DNA of 64,000 bases, from positions 62,001-126,000 of the forward strand of contig NZ_NIWD01000015.1 of NCBI RefSeq assembly GCF_002277025.1, in the 5' to 3' direction. Below are positions 16,423 to 25,230 of the stretch, piece after piece. The number at the start of each line of letters is the position of its first letter. Position 1 is the stretch's first letter. The notes under the pieces were generated by a model. The model did no database searches, had not been told where the DNA came from, and saw nothing but the letters and a program-made list of their open reading frames with translations. Origin of the DNA: Sphingopyxis sp. GW247-27LB. Lineage in GTDB: Bacteria; Pseudomonadota; Alphaproteobacteria; Sphingomonadales; Sphingomonadaceae. The position numbers were made by a program, and so were the translations under genes.

Positions 16423-16644
16423 TTATTCGGTGCCGGGCTCGGGTGGTTCGCTGAGCGCGGGAGGGTCGGCCGGATCCGCGCCCGCCGCCTTGGCCGCGCG
16501 GTCGGCCTCGGCGATGTCGGCGTCCATCGCCTTCGCGCGCGCCTCGATCTCCTTCGCCGCCTTGTCGTAGCGCGTGTCGAAATCGGGTTCGTCCTTGCAC
16601 GCGCCGAGCAGCAGCAGCGGAAGCAGGAGAGCCGCCGCGCGCAT
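16423..16644 (-). CDS. Small lipoprotein downstream of tamB
   Basis: A 73-residue protein with a short lipoprotein signal (LLLLPLLLLGAC-like, lipobox LGAC with Cys16) followed by a charged, probably helical segment rich in Ala, Lys, Asp and Glu and a proline-rich acidic tail. It should be lipid-anchored in the envelope. Its ATG overlaps the tamB stop as TGATG, so it is translationally coupled to the tamA-tamB operon. I do not know a named family; a helper or stabiliser of the Tam machinery is a guess from position only. Confidence 0.75.
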   Translation of the reverse strand: MRAAALLLPLLLLGACKDEPDFDTRYDKAAKEIEARAKAMDADIAEADRAAKAAGADPADPPALSEPPEPGTE

Positions 16645-19600
16645 CAATAATCCTTGCGATAGCGGATCGAGAGGTTCGACTGGCCCGATCCGCCCGCCTG
16701 GCTGAGCAAGGACAGCGCGCGCGACAAGCTGATCTCGAGCTGGGTCGCGGTATAGCCGCGCGCGTCGGTGATCACCTCGAGATAGATGTCGTCCGAAATA
16801 TACTGCCCCGCCGCGAGCGCGGTGCCGCGGCCCTGCGTGTCGTCGGGCCCCAGGATGCGCAGCCGGTCGATGCCGGTCGCCGACTGGAGCGCGCCCAGGG
16901 GGCTGAGCCCCCCGCCCCCGCCGCGCAGCGCATTGAGCGACGAAGCGAGCTGCACCGCCTGCAGCGGCGACAGCGTCGTGATCGAATCGCCGAACAGGAT
17001 GCGCGAGACGATTTCGTCCTGCGGCAGGCCGGGCACGCTCGAGAAGGCGATCTGCGGGTTCATCGCGCGGCCGGAGACCGAGACGTTGACCGTCACCTCC
17101 TCGATCGTGTCGCTCGCGAGCAGGCGGATCGAGGGGTCATAGGCATCGCCGGTCGGGAAGGTCACCTTGCCGTCCTCGAGGTCGAACGAGCGCCCGGCGA
17201 AGCCGAGCGTCCCGCGGACGAGGTCGATCTCGCCGGTCACGCGCGGCGCCTCGGTCGTGCCCTTCAGCGTGACGTCGGCCTGCCATTCGGACTCGAGCCC
17301 CATGCCGCTGACATAGATCTGGTCGGGCGCGCGCAGGCGGATGTCGAGGCGGATGAGGTCGAACAGGCTGCCGCCGACCGCCGCCAGCCCGTCGCCGCTG
17401 ATCCGCTGGCGTCCCGCCGGCGGCTTGCGCCGGACGCCGGTGAGCACCGGCACCTGCGCCGCGCCTTCGCGCACGATGCGATAGCGCGTTTCGGGAAGCC
17501 GCAGGCTGCCCGAGAGCAGCGCGGCCTGCCCCGCGACCTTTTCGAGCGTCAGATTGCCCGTGGCGCGCGCGCCGATATTGTCGCTGCGCGCGAGCCGCGC
17601 ATTGTCGAGCGTCGCCGCGATGTTCATCGGATAGCCGTCGGCGGCGGCAAGGCTGACATAGCCGTTCGCCTTGATCGTCCCGTCGCCCGCGGTCGCGGTG
17701 AGCTGTTCGATCTCGAGCCGGTTGCCGGTGAAGCGGCCGTTCGTCACGATATTGGTGAGCCGCGTTCCATAAGTCAGATTCTCATAGGTCATGCCGTTGC
17801 CGCGCACGACGCCGTTGAGACAGGGGTCGGCGACGCGGCAGCTGAAATCGGCGGCGACCGCGATCGGCCCCGACACGCGCTGCTCGCCGGTGCCGACGAA
17901 GGAGAAGAGCGTTTCGGCGGGGCCGTTGTAGCGGATGCCGCCCGACAGCGGTGCCGCGTTGAGGCGCGTCGTCCACGACCCCGCGCCGGGCCCGAGTGGG
18001 CGGAGCGAGGCCTGCAGGCGCCCGATCACGCTGCCGCGCTTGCGGATCACCGCGCGCGCCTCGCCGCCGTCGGTGAGCAGCTTGCCCGCGAAATTGATGT
18101 CGACCGGCTCGCTGACCGTCGCCGCGGTGGTGCGGGTGAAATTGTCGATCGTCAGCCGCGCGTCGGCGCGCGGAAAGGCGTCGGCGCTCGCCTGCTCGAA
18201 GTCGAGGCTGCCGGTCGCGCGGCCGCCGAGCCCCATGTCGGGATAGACCGCGTTGAGCAGCGCCATGTTGACGCGGTCGAGCCGGCTCTGGAGCATGATC
18301 CCGTCGCCGAACCGCCCCGCGAGGCGCGCGCTGCTGCCGCGACCGAGATCGACCGTCGTCGGCAGCAGCTCATAGCCGTCGGCGCCGGGGATGATCCGCG
18401 CCGGCGAGGTCGTCTTGAACGAGATGCCCGTCGCGCGGCCCTGCACCGAAGCGCGCCAGAGCTCGGGCTGGAGGTCGGCGTTCACCGCGACGCGGAACGG
18501 CACGCCGCTCACCCCCTCGACCAGCGCCTGCGCCTTGCCGCGCCCGTCCTGATAATCGACCTTCACGCGCCCGACCGCGATGTCGACCTCGCGGATGCGC
18601 GTCGAGGCGAGCTGGATGTCGGCGATCACGCGCGGCCGGTCATAGAGGGTGACATCGGCATCGACGACCGCCGACCCGATCTGGAGCTGCGCGGGACCGG
18701 GCAGTGTGACATTGTTGGCCCGCACGTTGATCGCCGCCGCCTGATATTGTCCGTCGGCGCTGAGGCGAACGAGCCCGCCGAGCCCCTGCCCCGTCGCGTC
18801 GAGCCTCCCGACGAAGGGCCCCGCCTGGCTCTGGACCAGCCGCCCCTGCATCACGATGCCCGATAGATCGGCGCGCTCGACGTCGATCGTCAGCGGCCCG
18901 CTCGCGGTGAGCAGCACGACGTCGGCGGAGAGCGGACCGTAATCGGTGTCGCCCGTCGCGGCGAGCCGATAGCCGTTCGGCGCGCCATTGATCCGCGCCT
19001 CGAGATTGGCGAGCCCGATGCCGAGTCCCGGCCGCTCGGCGCGCAGCACCGCGCGCGGATCGCTGATCGTCCCCGCGACCTCGACGCCGAGCGGGCCATA
19101 GTCGGTCGAATGCGCGCGCGCGGCGAGCCGGATGCGGCCGTCGGGCGCATAGCTCCCCTGCCCGCCGGTGACGCGAAGCAGTGGCGCGCTGAGCCGGAGG
19201 TTCGAGAAGCGGACGATGCCGTCGGTGCCATAGCGCACGTCGGCGCTCGTCACCGCATTGCCGCCGAGCAGGTCGCGCACCCCCGAGTTGAAAAGCTGCG
19301 TCGAGCGCGCGCGAACCCGCCCGGCGATCGCCCAGCCGCCTCGCGGCTCGGTCTTCAGATCCATCTTCGTGTCGATGTTGAACAGGCCGACGCTCTCGAT
19401 CCGGTAATTGTTGACGCGCCCGTCGATCGCGCCGGTGTAGAAGCCCTTGCCCAGATCGGCGACGATGATCGCCTTGGCGTCGATGCGCGGCGAGCGCAGG
19501 CGCAAATTGTCGCTGAGGATGCGGCCGTCGGCATAGGCGAGATCGCCGTCGAGCCGCACCGCGGTCAGCGTGCCGCCCGCAACCGTATCGAGCCCGCGAA

Positions 19601-20870
19601 TACGCGCCGCGCGGCCCGCCACGGGGATCAGGATCTGGTCGGCATCGACGCGCGCCTTGCCCGAAAGGCTCAGCGCCTCGACGACGATGTCGTTGACCGC
19701 GAGCGTGCTCGCGTTCGCCTGATATTCGGCCGTCGGAAGTCCGAACGCGCCGTTGAGCTTGGCGCTCGCGCGCACGCCGTTGCCGCGCACCGCAGGAGCG
19801 ACGGCGCCTGGGCGCAGCAACACGAAAGCGAGCTGGAGATCCTCGTAGCGGTTGGTGCCGAGATCGACGCCGCCGCTGATCCCGAGCCGGAACGCCTCGG
19901 ATGAGATGCGCCCGTCGAGATCGGCCTTGCGCTCGGCAAGGCGCGCCTTGAGGTCGATGTCGGTCTGCGGCCCGAGCAGCGCCGCGGTCGCGCCGGTGAG
20001 CAGCCGCGACGGCTGCGCCTGCCCCTTGACCGCGAAATTTCCGTCGCGCGCGGTCAATGCGAGCCGCGCCAGCGGGCTCGTGCCGAGGTTCGCGGTGAGA
20101 TTGCCGTTCCAGGCCGTCCAGTCGCCGCGCCCGTCGAGCTTCGCGGTCAGCGGCTCCTTGAAGCCGCCCATCGCCGCGAGCACGCCGCCTTCGGGCGCGC
20201 GCAGGTCGAGCGTCATCGCAAGCCGGTTCTTCTCGGGCACCGCGTCGAGCAGCAGCTTCAGCGTATCGCCCTTGGCGTTCGCGCCGATCGTTTCGGCATC
20301 GGCGGTCACCTGCGCGCGGCGGTCGGCGATCGCGATCTTGCCGTTGAGGCGCGCTTCCTGGCGCTCGCCGGCAACGGCGGGGGCAAAGACGATCCGGTCG
20401 ACCTGCAGCTTCGCGACGTCGATGTCGATATCGGGCAGCAGCGGCTCGCCGGTGTCGGGGACCGGCTTCAATTCGGGCAGGCGCTGGACGTTGATCAGCT
20501 TGGACGTCGCCGATCGGACATCGACATGGTTCGACAGAAAGGCGAAGGGGCGCCAGTCTATGCGCAACTCGGGCGAGGTCAGGAAACGCCCCTTGGGGTC
20601 GGACAGCGAAAAATCGCGGACGATCATCTCGCCGTACAGCGACCCGTCGAGCCGGCCGATGCCGATCTTCATCCCGTTTTCGAATTCATATTTCTCGATC
20701 TGGGTGACGACGAAGCGCCGCCCGGCATCGCTGTTGAGCCCGATCAGGAACAGCGCGACGAGCGCGACCAGCCCGAGCAGCGTGATGCCGACCCAGCGCG
20801 CGATGCGGCGCGGCCAGGGATTGACGGCGAGGGCGCCGTCCTCGGCCTCGAAGGGCGCGTCGTCCGCCAT
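16644..20870 (-). CDS. tamB: Translocation and assembly module inner-membrane component TamB
   Basis: A 1408-residue AsmA-like/DUF490 protein. It has one N-terminal transmembrane helix (about residues 25-48), a long periplasmic body of repetitive beta strands that forms a hydrophobic groove, and the conserved C-terminal TamB domain ending in LSIRYRKDY. TamB spans the periplasm and works with the Omp85 protein TamA in moving phospholipid and helping outer-membrane protein assembly. The length is normal for alphaproteobacteria. Its ATG overlaps the tamA stop by one base (TGATG), confirming the operon. Confidence 0.94.
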   Translation of the reverse strand: MADDAPFEAEDGALAVNPWPRRIARWVGITLLGLVALVALFLIGLNSDAGRRFVVTQIEKYEFENGMKIGIGRLDGSLYGEMIVRDFSLSDPKGRFLTSPELRIDWRPFAFLSNHVDVRSATSKLINVQRLPELKPVPDTGEPLLPDIDIDVAKLQVDRIVFAPAVAGERQEARLNGKIAIADRRAQVTADAETIGANAKGDTLKLLLDAVPEKNRLAMTLDLRAPEGGVLAAMGGFKEPLTAKLDGRGDWTAWNGNLTANLGTSPLARLALTARDGNFAVKGQAQPSRLLTGATAALLGPQTDIDLKARLAERKADLDGRISSEAFRLGISGGVDLGTNRYEDLQLAFVLLRPGAVAPAVRGNGVRASAKLNGAFGLPTAEYQANASTLAVNDIVVEALSLSGKARVDADQILIPVAGRAARIRGLDTVAGGTLTAVRLDGDLAYADGRILSDNLRLRSPRIDAKAIIVADLGKGFYTGAIDGRVNNYRIESVGLFNIDTKMDLKTEPRGGWAIAGRVRARSTQLFNSGVRDLLGGNAVTSADVRYGTDGIVRFSNLRLSAPLLRVTGGQGSYAPDGRIRLAARAHSTDYGPLGVEVAGTISDPRAVLRAERPGLGIGLANLEARINGAPNGYRLAATGDTDYGPLSADVVLLTASGPLTIDVERADLSGIVMQGRLVQSQAGPFVGRLDATGQGLGGLVRLSADGQYQAAAINVRANNVTLPGPAQLQIGSAVVDADVTLYDRPRVIADIQLASTRIREVDIAVGRVKVDYQDGRGKAQALVEGVSGVPFRVAVNADLQPELWRASVQGRATGISFKTTSPARIIPGADGYELLPTTVDLGRGSSARLAGRFGDGIMLQSRLDRVNMALLNAVYPDMGLGGRATGSLDFEQASADAFPRADARLTIDNFTRTTAATVSEPVDINFAGKLLTDGGEARAVIRKRGSVIGRLQASLRPLGPGAGSWTTRLNAAPLSGGIRYNGPAETLFSFVGTGEQRVSGPIAVAADFSCRVADPCLNGVVRGNGMTYENLTYGTRLTNIVTNGRFTGNRLEIEQLTATAGDGTIKANGYVSLAAADGYPMNIAATLDNARLARSDNIGARATGNLTLEKVAGQAALLSGSLRLPETRYRIVREGAAQVPVLTGVRRKPPAGRQRISGDGLAAVGGSLFDLIRLDIRLRAPDQIYVSGMGLESEWQADVTLKGTTEAPRVTGEIDLVRGTLGFAGRSFDLEDGKVTFPTGDAYDPSIRLLASDTIEEVTVNVSVSGRAMNPQIAFSSVPGLPQDEIVSRILFGDSITTLSPLQAVQLASSLNALRGGGGGLSPLGALQSATGIDRLRILGPDDTQGRGTALAAGQYISDDIYLEVITDARGYTATQLEISLSRALSLLSQAGGSGQSNLSIRYRKDY

Positions 20871-23257
20871 CAGAAGGCCTGCCCGATCGAGACATAGACG
20901 CTGATCTTCGCCTCGCCGGGCTGGCGGTCGATCGGCGTCGCGACGTCGAGGCGCATCGGGCCGAAATTGGTGTAGTAGCGCGCGCCGATCCCCGCGCCGA
21001 AGCGCAGGTCGGAGAAGGTCGGGGTCGAACCGCGATAGACCTGGCCCGCATCGACGAAGCCGACGACGCCGAAATTGCCGAAGCGATAGCGCGCCTCGAC
21101 CGCCGCCTCGTTGATGCTGCGCCCGCCGATCGGGTCGAGATTGGGATCCTTGGGCCCAAGTTGCTGATAGCCGAAGCCGCGCACCGAACCGCCGCCGCCG
21201 GCATAGAATCGCCGCGACGGCGCCAGCCGCTCGCGCGACGCGCCGAGGATCGACCCGACGCGGACGCGCCCCGCCAGCACGATACTGTCGGTGACGGGAT
21301 AATAGCCGCTGACGTCGAGCCGGGTGCGCGCATAGGGGGTGAATTTGCCGCTCAGCGAGCCTTCGGGCTGGACGAGCGCGGTGATCCGGAACCCCTTGGT
21401 CGGATCGAGCAGGCTGTCGGTGCGGTCCATCCCGACCTGACCCGTCAACCCGAGGATATAATAAAGATCGCGGTCGCGCACCCCGCGCGTGAAGTCGTAA
21501 TCATCCTCGCTCGTCGCGATCATTTCGACGCCATAGGCATAGGTGAATTTCTTCTGCCAGATCGGCGTCGAATCATAGCTGACGCGCGCGGCGAGGCGGC
21601 CGGTCAGCGCCTCGAAGGCGTTGTAGTTGCTGCGCGACGCCTCGGCCACCAGTTCGAAGGTGCGGTCGCGCTTGCCCGCGTTCGAGCGGCGGAAGGTCGC
21701 GCCGACTCCCTGCTCCTGCGTGCCCGCGACGCCGCGGATGATCAGCGCGCCTTCGGGGGGGAACAGGTTGCGGTGGGTCCAGCTCCCTTCGAGCCGGATG
21801 CCTTCGCCGGTGCCATAGCCGGCGCTCGCGGCGATCGTGCGCGGCGGGCCGGCGTCCTGCGTCACCAGCATCGTGACATATTCGGTGTCGTCGCCGGCGC
21901 TTTCCCCGGTCTTCTGCGGCTCGACCGCGACGGTCGAAAACAGCCCCGTCGCGACGAGCGCCTGGCGCAGGTCGTCGACCTTGCGGCTGTCGTAGAGCTC
22001 GCCGCGCTTGAAGCGCGACAGGACTTCGGCATGCTCGACGTCGAAGGCCAGGTCGCCGGTCGTCTCGAACCCGCCAAAGCGCGCGCGCGGGCCGATATCG
22101 ACGGGCAGCGTGTAATCGCCGCCGCCGGTCGCGCCGTCGAGCAATATGTCGCGCTGGCCGATCTTGGCGAAGGGATAGCCCTCTTCGGGCAGCTTGAGCG
22201 CGATCGCCGCCTCGGCGCCCTGCACGCGCTCGGCGACGATCGGCTCGCCGACGCTGAGCGGAAAATTGTCTTCGATCAGTTTCGGCGGGACGGTCGGCTG
22301 CGCGTCGATGGCGATACTCGAGAAGGTGTAGCGCTGGCCCGGCGTCACGTCGATGATCGCGATGATGGGACCGCGCCGCCGTCGCGACCCGCTCTCGCTG
22401 CCCGTTGCCGGGGCGGCGTCCTCGACGCGCGGCGTCCGGTCGATCCGCGTTTCGACCTTGGCGTCATAATAGCCTTCGGATGCCAGGATGCGCTGCATCA
22501 GCTCGGCATCGGCCGACAGCCGTGCGCGGACCATCGCCCCGTTTTCGGCCTTGCCGTCGCCGTCGTAAAGCGCCGAAAGGTCGCCGAACAGATCGGCTAG
22601 GTCGACGTCGGTGGTCGCATCCGCTCCTTCGAGGCCGTTGACCTGGACCGTATATTCGATGGTCCGATGCGCGTCGGCATCCTCGGGCTCGGCGAACTCG
22701 ACCGGCTCGACGTTGAAATTTTCGAGCGCCGGGAGCGGCGCGGCGAGCTCGCTGTCGGTGATCGGCGCGTCGCCGATCGGTTCGGCGGCATCGCCGTCGG
22801 CAAGCGCGGGGACGGGGGCGCCATCGACCGTCGGCGGCTGCGCGCCTTCGGCGTGGCCATCGGTGCCGGCCTTCGCATCCGCGGCACGGGCGGCCGCCTG
22901 GCGCCGCTCGAACTCGGCGATCGATTCGAGCGGACGGTCGAGTTCGGGGTCGTCCTCGGCGCTGATCGACGGGATCGCATCCTTGAACTCGTCGTCGCCG
23001 ATGATCGGCGCGACCTCGGGCAGTTGCACGTCGGGCGGCGGCGGGGTGGGCACGGCGATGCCTTCCTGCGCGTCCGCGGCGGGCTTTTCCTCCTGGCTTT
23101 CGGCGGCAGGCGGCGGCGTCGGGGGTGGCGTCGTCTGCAGCGCCAGCGCGGGCCCCGCCCAGCCGATCGCGAAAAGCGAGGCGGACAGAATCAGCCGAGG
23201 GTGCGGGCGCCACGCCCGCCCGCGTTTCAATAAGCGAGGATTTTCAGAATTTTGCAT
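20870..23257 (-). CDS. tamA: Translocation and assembly module outer-membrane component TamA (Omp85 family)
   Basis: A 795-residue protein. It has a signal peptide (RLILSASLFAIGWAGPALA, near residues 20-39), then an unusual Pro/Glu/Ala-rich region of about 180 residues, POTRA-like domains, and a 16-strand Omp85 barrel with GSVRGFGYQQLGP and a final Phe (VSIGQAF). It is the outer-membrane partner of TamB. I choose ATG 23257 because it places the signal peptide correctly, although no strong ribosome site precedes it; frames open further upstream. The long low-complexity linker is larger than in E. coli TamA. Confidence 0.92.
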   Translation of the reverse strand: MQNSENPRLLKRGRAWRPHPRLILSASLFAIGWAGPALALQTTPPPTPPPAAESQEEKPAADAQEGIAVPTPPPPDVQLPEVAPIIGDDEFKDAIPSISAEDDPELDRPLESIAEFERRQAAARAADAKAGTDGHAEGAQPPTVDGAPVPALADGDAAEPIGDAPITDSELAAPLPALENFNVEPVEFAEPEDADAHRTIEYTVQVNGLEGADATTDVDLADLFGDLSALYDGDGKAENGAMVRARLSADAELMQRILASEGYYDAKVETRIDRTPRVEDAAPATGSESGSRRRRGPIIAIIDVTPGQRYTFSSIAIDAQPTVPPKLIEDNFPLSVGEPIVAERVQGAEAAIALKLPEEGYPFAKIGQRDILLDGATGGGDYTLPVDIGPRARFGGFETTGDLAFDVEHAEVLSRFKRGELYDSRKVDDLRQALVATGLFSTVAVEPQKTGESAGDDTEYVTMLVTQDAGPPRTIAASAGYGTGEGIRLEGSWTHRNLFPPEGALIIRGVAGTQEQGVGATFRRSNAGKRDRTFELVAEASRSNYNAFEALTGRLAARVSYDSTPIWQKKFTYAYGVEMIATSEDDYDFTRGVRDRDLYYILGLTGQVGMDRTDSLLDPTKGFRITALVQPEGSLSGKFTPYARTRLDVSGYYPVTDSIVLAGRVRVGSILGASRERLAPSRRFYAGGGGSVRGFGYQQLGPKDPNLDPIGGRSINEAAVEARYRFGNFGVVGFVDAGQVYRGSTPTFSDLRFGAGIGARYYTNFGPMRLDVATPIDRQPGEAKISVYVSIGQAF

Positions 23258-23407
23258 CTGTGAACAGCCGATGCGCACTTGTGGCTTGCGCCGCGGCGGC
23301 GTGCAAGGCGATTTTGCCGGGGAAGGGTCGCACGAAACCGGCATTTGCGATGAAATCCCCCTGACAGGACCGTGCAATCACTCAAGGGGGCAACGAGCCG
23401 GTCGGCG

Positions 23408-24871
23408 TCAGGTTCCGCAGAAGGTCGTGTAGGGGCCGAAGTCGTCGGGGGCGGGACCGGCGAACTCCTCCCAGCCGGGGCGCTCGACATAGGGGTGCTG
23501 CACGACGTCGAGCAGCCGGAGCCACGGCGCCATGTCGCCCGCCTCGGCCGCGGCGAGCGCCGCCTCGACCTGATGGTTGCGCGGGATATAGAGCGGGTTC
23601 ACCGCGTCCATCGCCGCCGCGCGCTCGATCGGCCCCACGGGTTCGCTTTCGAGCCGCGCCCACCAGCCGGCGATCCACGGCGCCATCGCGTCGGGCTGGG
23701 GCAGCAGCGCGTCCATCGGCGCCCCGTCGCCGCGCAGCAGCATGGCGAGCGCGCGGAAGAATCCGGTGAAATCGACGCCATGGCGCTCGAGTTCGACGAA
23801 CAGGCTGTCGATCAGTTCGGAATCGGCCTGGTCGGCCTTCGCGAGCCCGAGTTTCGCGCCCATCCGCGCGAACCAGGCGAGCCGGAAGCGGTCGGGAACC
23901 CCCTCGACCAGTTCCTTCGCGCCCTCGACCCCGGCGGGATCGACCGCATGGATCGCGGGCAGCAGCGCCTCGGCAAGGCGCGCCATGTTCCAGTGCATGA
24001 TCTGTGGCTGGCGGCCATAGGAATAGCGGCCGTTGGCGTCGATCGAACTGAACACGGTGTTGACCGAAAAACGGTCCATGAAGGCACAGGGGCCATAGTC
24101 GATCGTCTCGCCGCTGATCGCGACATTGTCGGTATTCATCACCCCGTGGATGAAGCCCACGCCCGCCCAATGCGCGATCAGCGCGCATTGCAGGCCGATC
24201 ACCCGGTCGAGCAGCGCGAGATGTGGATTGGGCGCGTCGGCCAGCTCAGGAAAGTGACGCCGGATCGCATAGTCGGAAAGCTGGACAACATGCTCGGCGC
24301 CGAAATGCGCCGCGAAGAACTGAAAGGTCCCGACCCGGATATGGCTGCTCGCGACGCGCGTCAGCACCGCGCCCGGATGCGCGCGCTCGCGTTGGACGCG
24401 ATCGCCGGTCGCGACCGCCGCGAGCGAACGCGTCGTCGGCACCCCCAGCGCCGCCATCGCCTCGGACACCAGATATTCGCGCAGCACGGGGCCGATCGCC
24501 GCCTTGCCGTCGCCGTTGCGCGAAAAGGCGGTCGGCCCCGAACCCTTGAGCTGGATATCGAAGCGCGCGCCATCAGGCGCGACGACCTCTCCCAGCAGCA
24601 GCGCGCGGCCATCGCCGAGCTGCGGCGAGAAATGGCCGAATTGATGTCCCGCATAGGCAAGCGCGAGCGGATCGGCGCCCGCGGGCAGCTCGGCACCCGA
24701 GAATAGGCGCGCCAATTCCGCATTGTCTGTGCCCGCGACGTCGAGCCCCAGTCGCACGGCGAGCGCATGGTTGAACATCAGCATTCGCGGCGCGGAGGGC
24801 GGCGCGGCCTCGGCCGGCGCGTAGAAGCCTTCCATCGTCGAATGGAAACTATTGTCGAAGGCGATGTTCAT
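23408..24871 (-). CDS. selO: Protein adenylyltransferase SelO (YdiU family)
   Basis: A 487-residue pseudokinase-fold enzyme that transfers AMP from ATP to hydroxyl side chains of proteins involved in redox balance. Recognisable parts are YAGHQFGHFSPQLGDGRALLLGEV, QLKGSGPTAFSR near residue 105, the VLREYLVSEAMAALG segment, and GVMNTDN/FMDRF in the catalytic half. It ends in FCGT, so a Cys stands at the third-last position where the eukaryotic homologue carries selenocysteine. ATG 24871 gives the usual length. It is oriented with tamA but separated by 150 bases. Confidence 0.93.
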   Translation of the reverse strand: MNIAFDNSFHSTMEGFYAPAEAAPPSAPRMLMFNHALAVRLGLDVAGTDNAELARLFSGAELPAGADPLALAYAGHQFGHFSPQLGDGRALLLGEVVAPDGARFDIQLKGSGPTAFSRNGDGKAAIGPVLREYLVSEAMAALGVPTTRSLAAVATGDRVQRERAHPGAVLTRVASSHIRVGTFQFFAAHFGAEHVVQLSDYAIRRHFPELADAPNPHLALLDRVIGLQCALIAHWAGVGFIHGVMNTDNVAISGETIDYGPCAFMDRFSVNTVFSSIDANGRYSYGRQPQIMHWNMARLAEALLPAIHAVDPAGVEGAKELVEGVPDRFRLAWFARMGAKLGLAKADQADSELIDSLFVELERHGVDFTGFFRALAMLLRGDGAPMDALLPQPDAMAPWIAGWWARLESEPVGPIERAAAMDAVNPLYIPRNHQVEAALAAAEAGDMAPWLRLLDVVQHPYVERPGWEEFAGPAPDDFGPYTTFCGT

Positions 24872-24973
24872 GCGCGGCGGGCTCCCGGTTCGGCGCCTAT
24901 GTCGAGCCTCGCCCCCGCGATTGCAAGTTTGGCGATTGCGGCCGCCGCCTGCTTTTGCTAGCGGCCCGCCTCG

Positions 24974-25140
24974 TGACCTCGGGTTGCCCTTCATCGGGCA
25001 TGAAAAGGGAAGTCCGGTATCCAATCCGGCGCTGCCCCCGCAACTGTAACCGGCGAGGTGGATGCGACTATGCCACTGGGGCCCTGCTCCGGGAAGGCCG
25101 CGATCCACCGATGACCCGGAAGCCAGGAGACCTGCCAGGG
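24974..25140 (+). ncRNA. Cobalamin (AdoCbl-type) riboswitch
   Basis: Conserved blocks appear in the correct order: GGGAAGTCCGGT (25007-25018), CCGGCGCTGCCCCCGCAACTG (from 25026), GCCACTG (25072-25078), CGGGAAGGC, and a perfect B12 box AGCCAGGAGACCTGCC (25121-25136). It precedes btuB, the expected target for repression by vitamin B12. Ends are approximate. Confidence 0.95.
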
Positions 25141-25182
25141 CGTCGCCGTTATCTGCGCGCGGGCGGGGTGCACCGGGAGCAG

Positions 25183-25196
25183 GCGAGGATCCTCGC
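25183..25196 (+). promoter_or_regulatory. Palindrome GCGAGGATCCTCGC between riboswitch and btuB
   Basis: A perfect 14-base palindrome 34 bases upstream of btuB and about 43 bases after the B12 box. It may be part of the expression platform, competing with the ribosome site GGAGG at 25219-25223, but the loop is too short for a stable simple hairpin without opening the centre. Confidence 0.35.
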
Positions 25197-25230
25197 GTGA
25201 CGGCAAGACCGTGACGCTTGGAGGACCCGC

